64,000 bases of DNA, taken from positions 11,566,382-11,630,381 of the forward strand of contig CM049317.1 in assembly GCA_026874595.1 (NCBI GenBank), given 5' to 3'. Under the pieces are notes generated by a model that saw only the letters and a list, made by a program, of their open reading frames with translations, did no database searches and was not told where the DNA came from. Both the position numbers and the translations under genes were made by a program. This document shows, in pieces, positions 63,550 through 64,000 of this stretch (position 1 is the first letter of the stretch; every line of letters begins with the position of its first letter). This DNA comes from Sipunculus nudus. Its lineage: Eukaryota > Annelida > Sipuncula > Golfingiida > Sipunculidae.

Positions 63550-64000
63550 GCACCACGCGGTGGTCTCGGGGTCTCGCTCCACTGCTACTGGGGCCCCGCT
63601 TCCGCCGGGTTCGGAGAAACCTTGGTCCCCCGGTACCCTCTGGAATTCAAGTGGGTACCGGGCTACCTGTTTCGATCGCTTGCTCCCTTTTCCGGATAAC
63701 CCTGATATTCCGTCGGCTCCCATGCGCCTCGAGTCCGGCCTGGAACAGCCGTTTGCGGACGGAAAGTCTTTATTTCCGTCCTCTGTCCATCTTTCGGATC
63801 GTCACTTGTCGGATCTGGAGGGGCTCGGCCGGCAAGCGGCCGACATGGTTAACGACTTACAGGCTGTCACTAGCTTGCTCACCGTTTCTCCGGACACGCT
63901 CACTCTCAACGACAACTGGCAGGCTTCTGCCCATACATGCGCTGAGTTAAATCAGGTCTTTTGGCGCCTGGTGGAAAATTGCATCTTATTACGCCGCACG
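63440..64000 (+). pseudogene. Gag-like ORF1 continuation in the +1 frame
   Basis: About 185 codons without a stop to the window end. Readable segments include CFDRLLPFPDNPDIPSAPMR, SSVHLSDRHLSDLEGLGRQA and ELNQVFWRLVENCILLRR, a helical capsid-like region. It has no start of its own and is best read as the continuation of the preceding ORF. Confidence 0.55.

Larger units (their letters stand above)
62150..64000 (+). mobile_element. GC-rich retroelement insertion, left part
   Basis: Base composition changes abruptly near 62150 from AT-rich to strongly GC/CCG-rich and stays so to the window edge. The first 230 bp have no ORF and may be the terminal repeat/leader. A gag-like ORF follows. The N-terminal Cys cluster and Pro/Ser-rich middle recall the first ORF of DIRS-type elements, but no RT or recombinase domain is in view, so the class is tentative. 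Confidence 0.6.

Noticed and set aside
62766-63723. Minus-strand Gly/Arg/Ala-rich frames
   Set aside because: Shadows of the GC-rich gag-like ORF on the plus strand.

Overview
This window looks like nuclear DNA from an invertebrate animal, most likely a mollusc and probably a bivalve. That assignment rests on split genes with GT-AG introns, AT-rich non-coding DNA, many dispersed and tandem repeats, a LINE relic, tRNA-derived SINE-like units and Pol II-style signals (TATA box, Kozak context). The species was not identified. There is no operon, CRISPR array, rRNA or intact tRNA gene.

Three host genes can be assembled exon by exon with consistent splice phases. (1) Inositol-3-phosphate synthase (ISYNA1) is on the minus strand. 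Its non-coding first exon and TATA box lie near 15.25-15.37 kb, and its six coding exons lie between 13447 and 8102 (556 codons plus stop). (2) The nascent polypeptide-associated complex alpha subunit (NACA) is on the minus strand at 45703-41626 (214 codons plus stop). It has a non-coding 5' exon near 46.75-46.80 kb and a last coding exon of only 15 nt. (3) The first seven coding exons of a DZANK1 homologue (double zinc ribbon and ankyrin repeat protein) are on the plus strand from 52315 to 61199. This gene runs off the right side of the window or is interrupted there. The three genes have unrelated jobs: inositol synthesis, nascent-chain handling on ribosomes, and a dynein/cilium-linked adaptor.

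Layout. 0-8 kb: non-coding, with palindromic repeat clusters, a 44-bp minisatellite with four-unit higher-order structure, and small GGATCC-ended elements. 8.1-15.4 kb: ISYNA1. 15.4-18.8 kb: intergenic. 18.8-21.9 kb: a decayed non-LTR retrotransposon between about 150-bp direct repeats. 22-41.6 kb: a repeat-rich desert with three long copies of a dispersed element that has hairpin ends. Two further copies lie at about 3.1 kb and inside a DZANK1 intron. 41.6-46.8 kb: NACA. 48.2-51.0 kb: a large imperfect inverted repeat. 52.3-61.2 kb: DZANK1, with a 1.85-kb 24-bp minisatellite and several duplicated splice-site regions in its introns. 62.1-64.0 kb: a GC-rich island holding the gag-like first ORF of a retroelement, frameshifted and cut by the window edge.

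The observations I rate highest are the hairpin-ended element family, its internal arrays of nuclear-receptor-like sites (DR1 plus extended half site), the tandem duplications over DZANK1 splice sites, and the large inverted repeat at 48-51 kb. Exon boundaries were read by eye from splice signals, reading frame and family resemblance; no alignment could be run.
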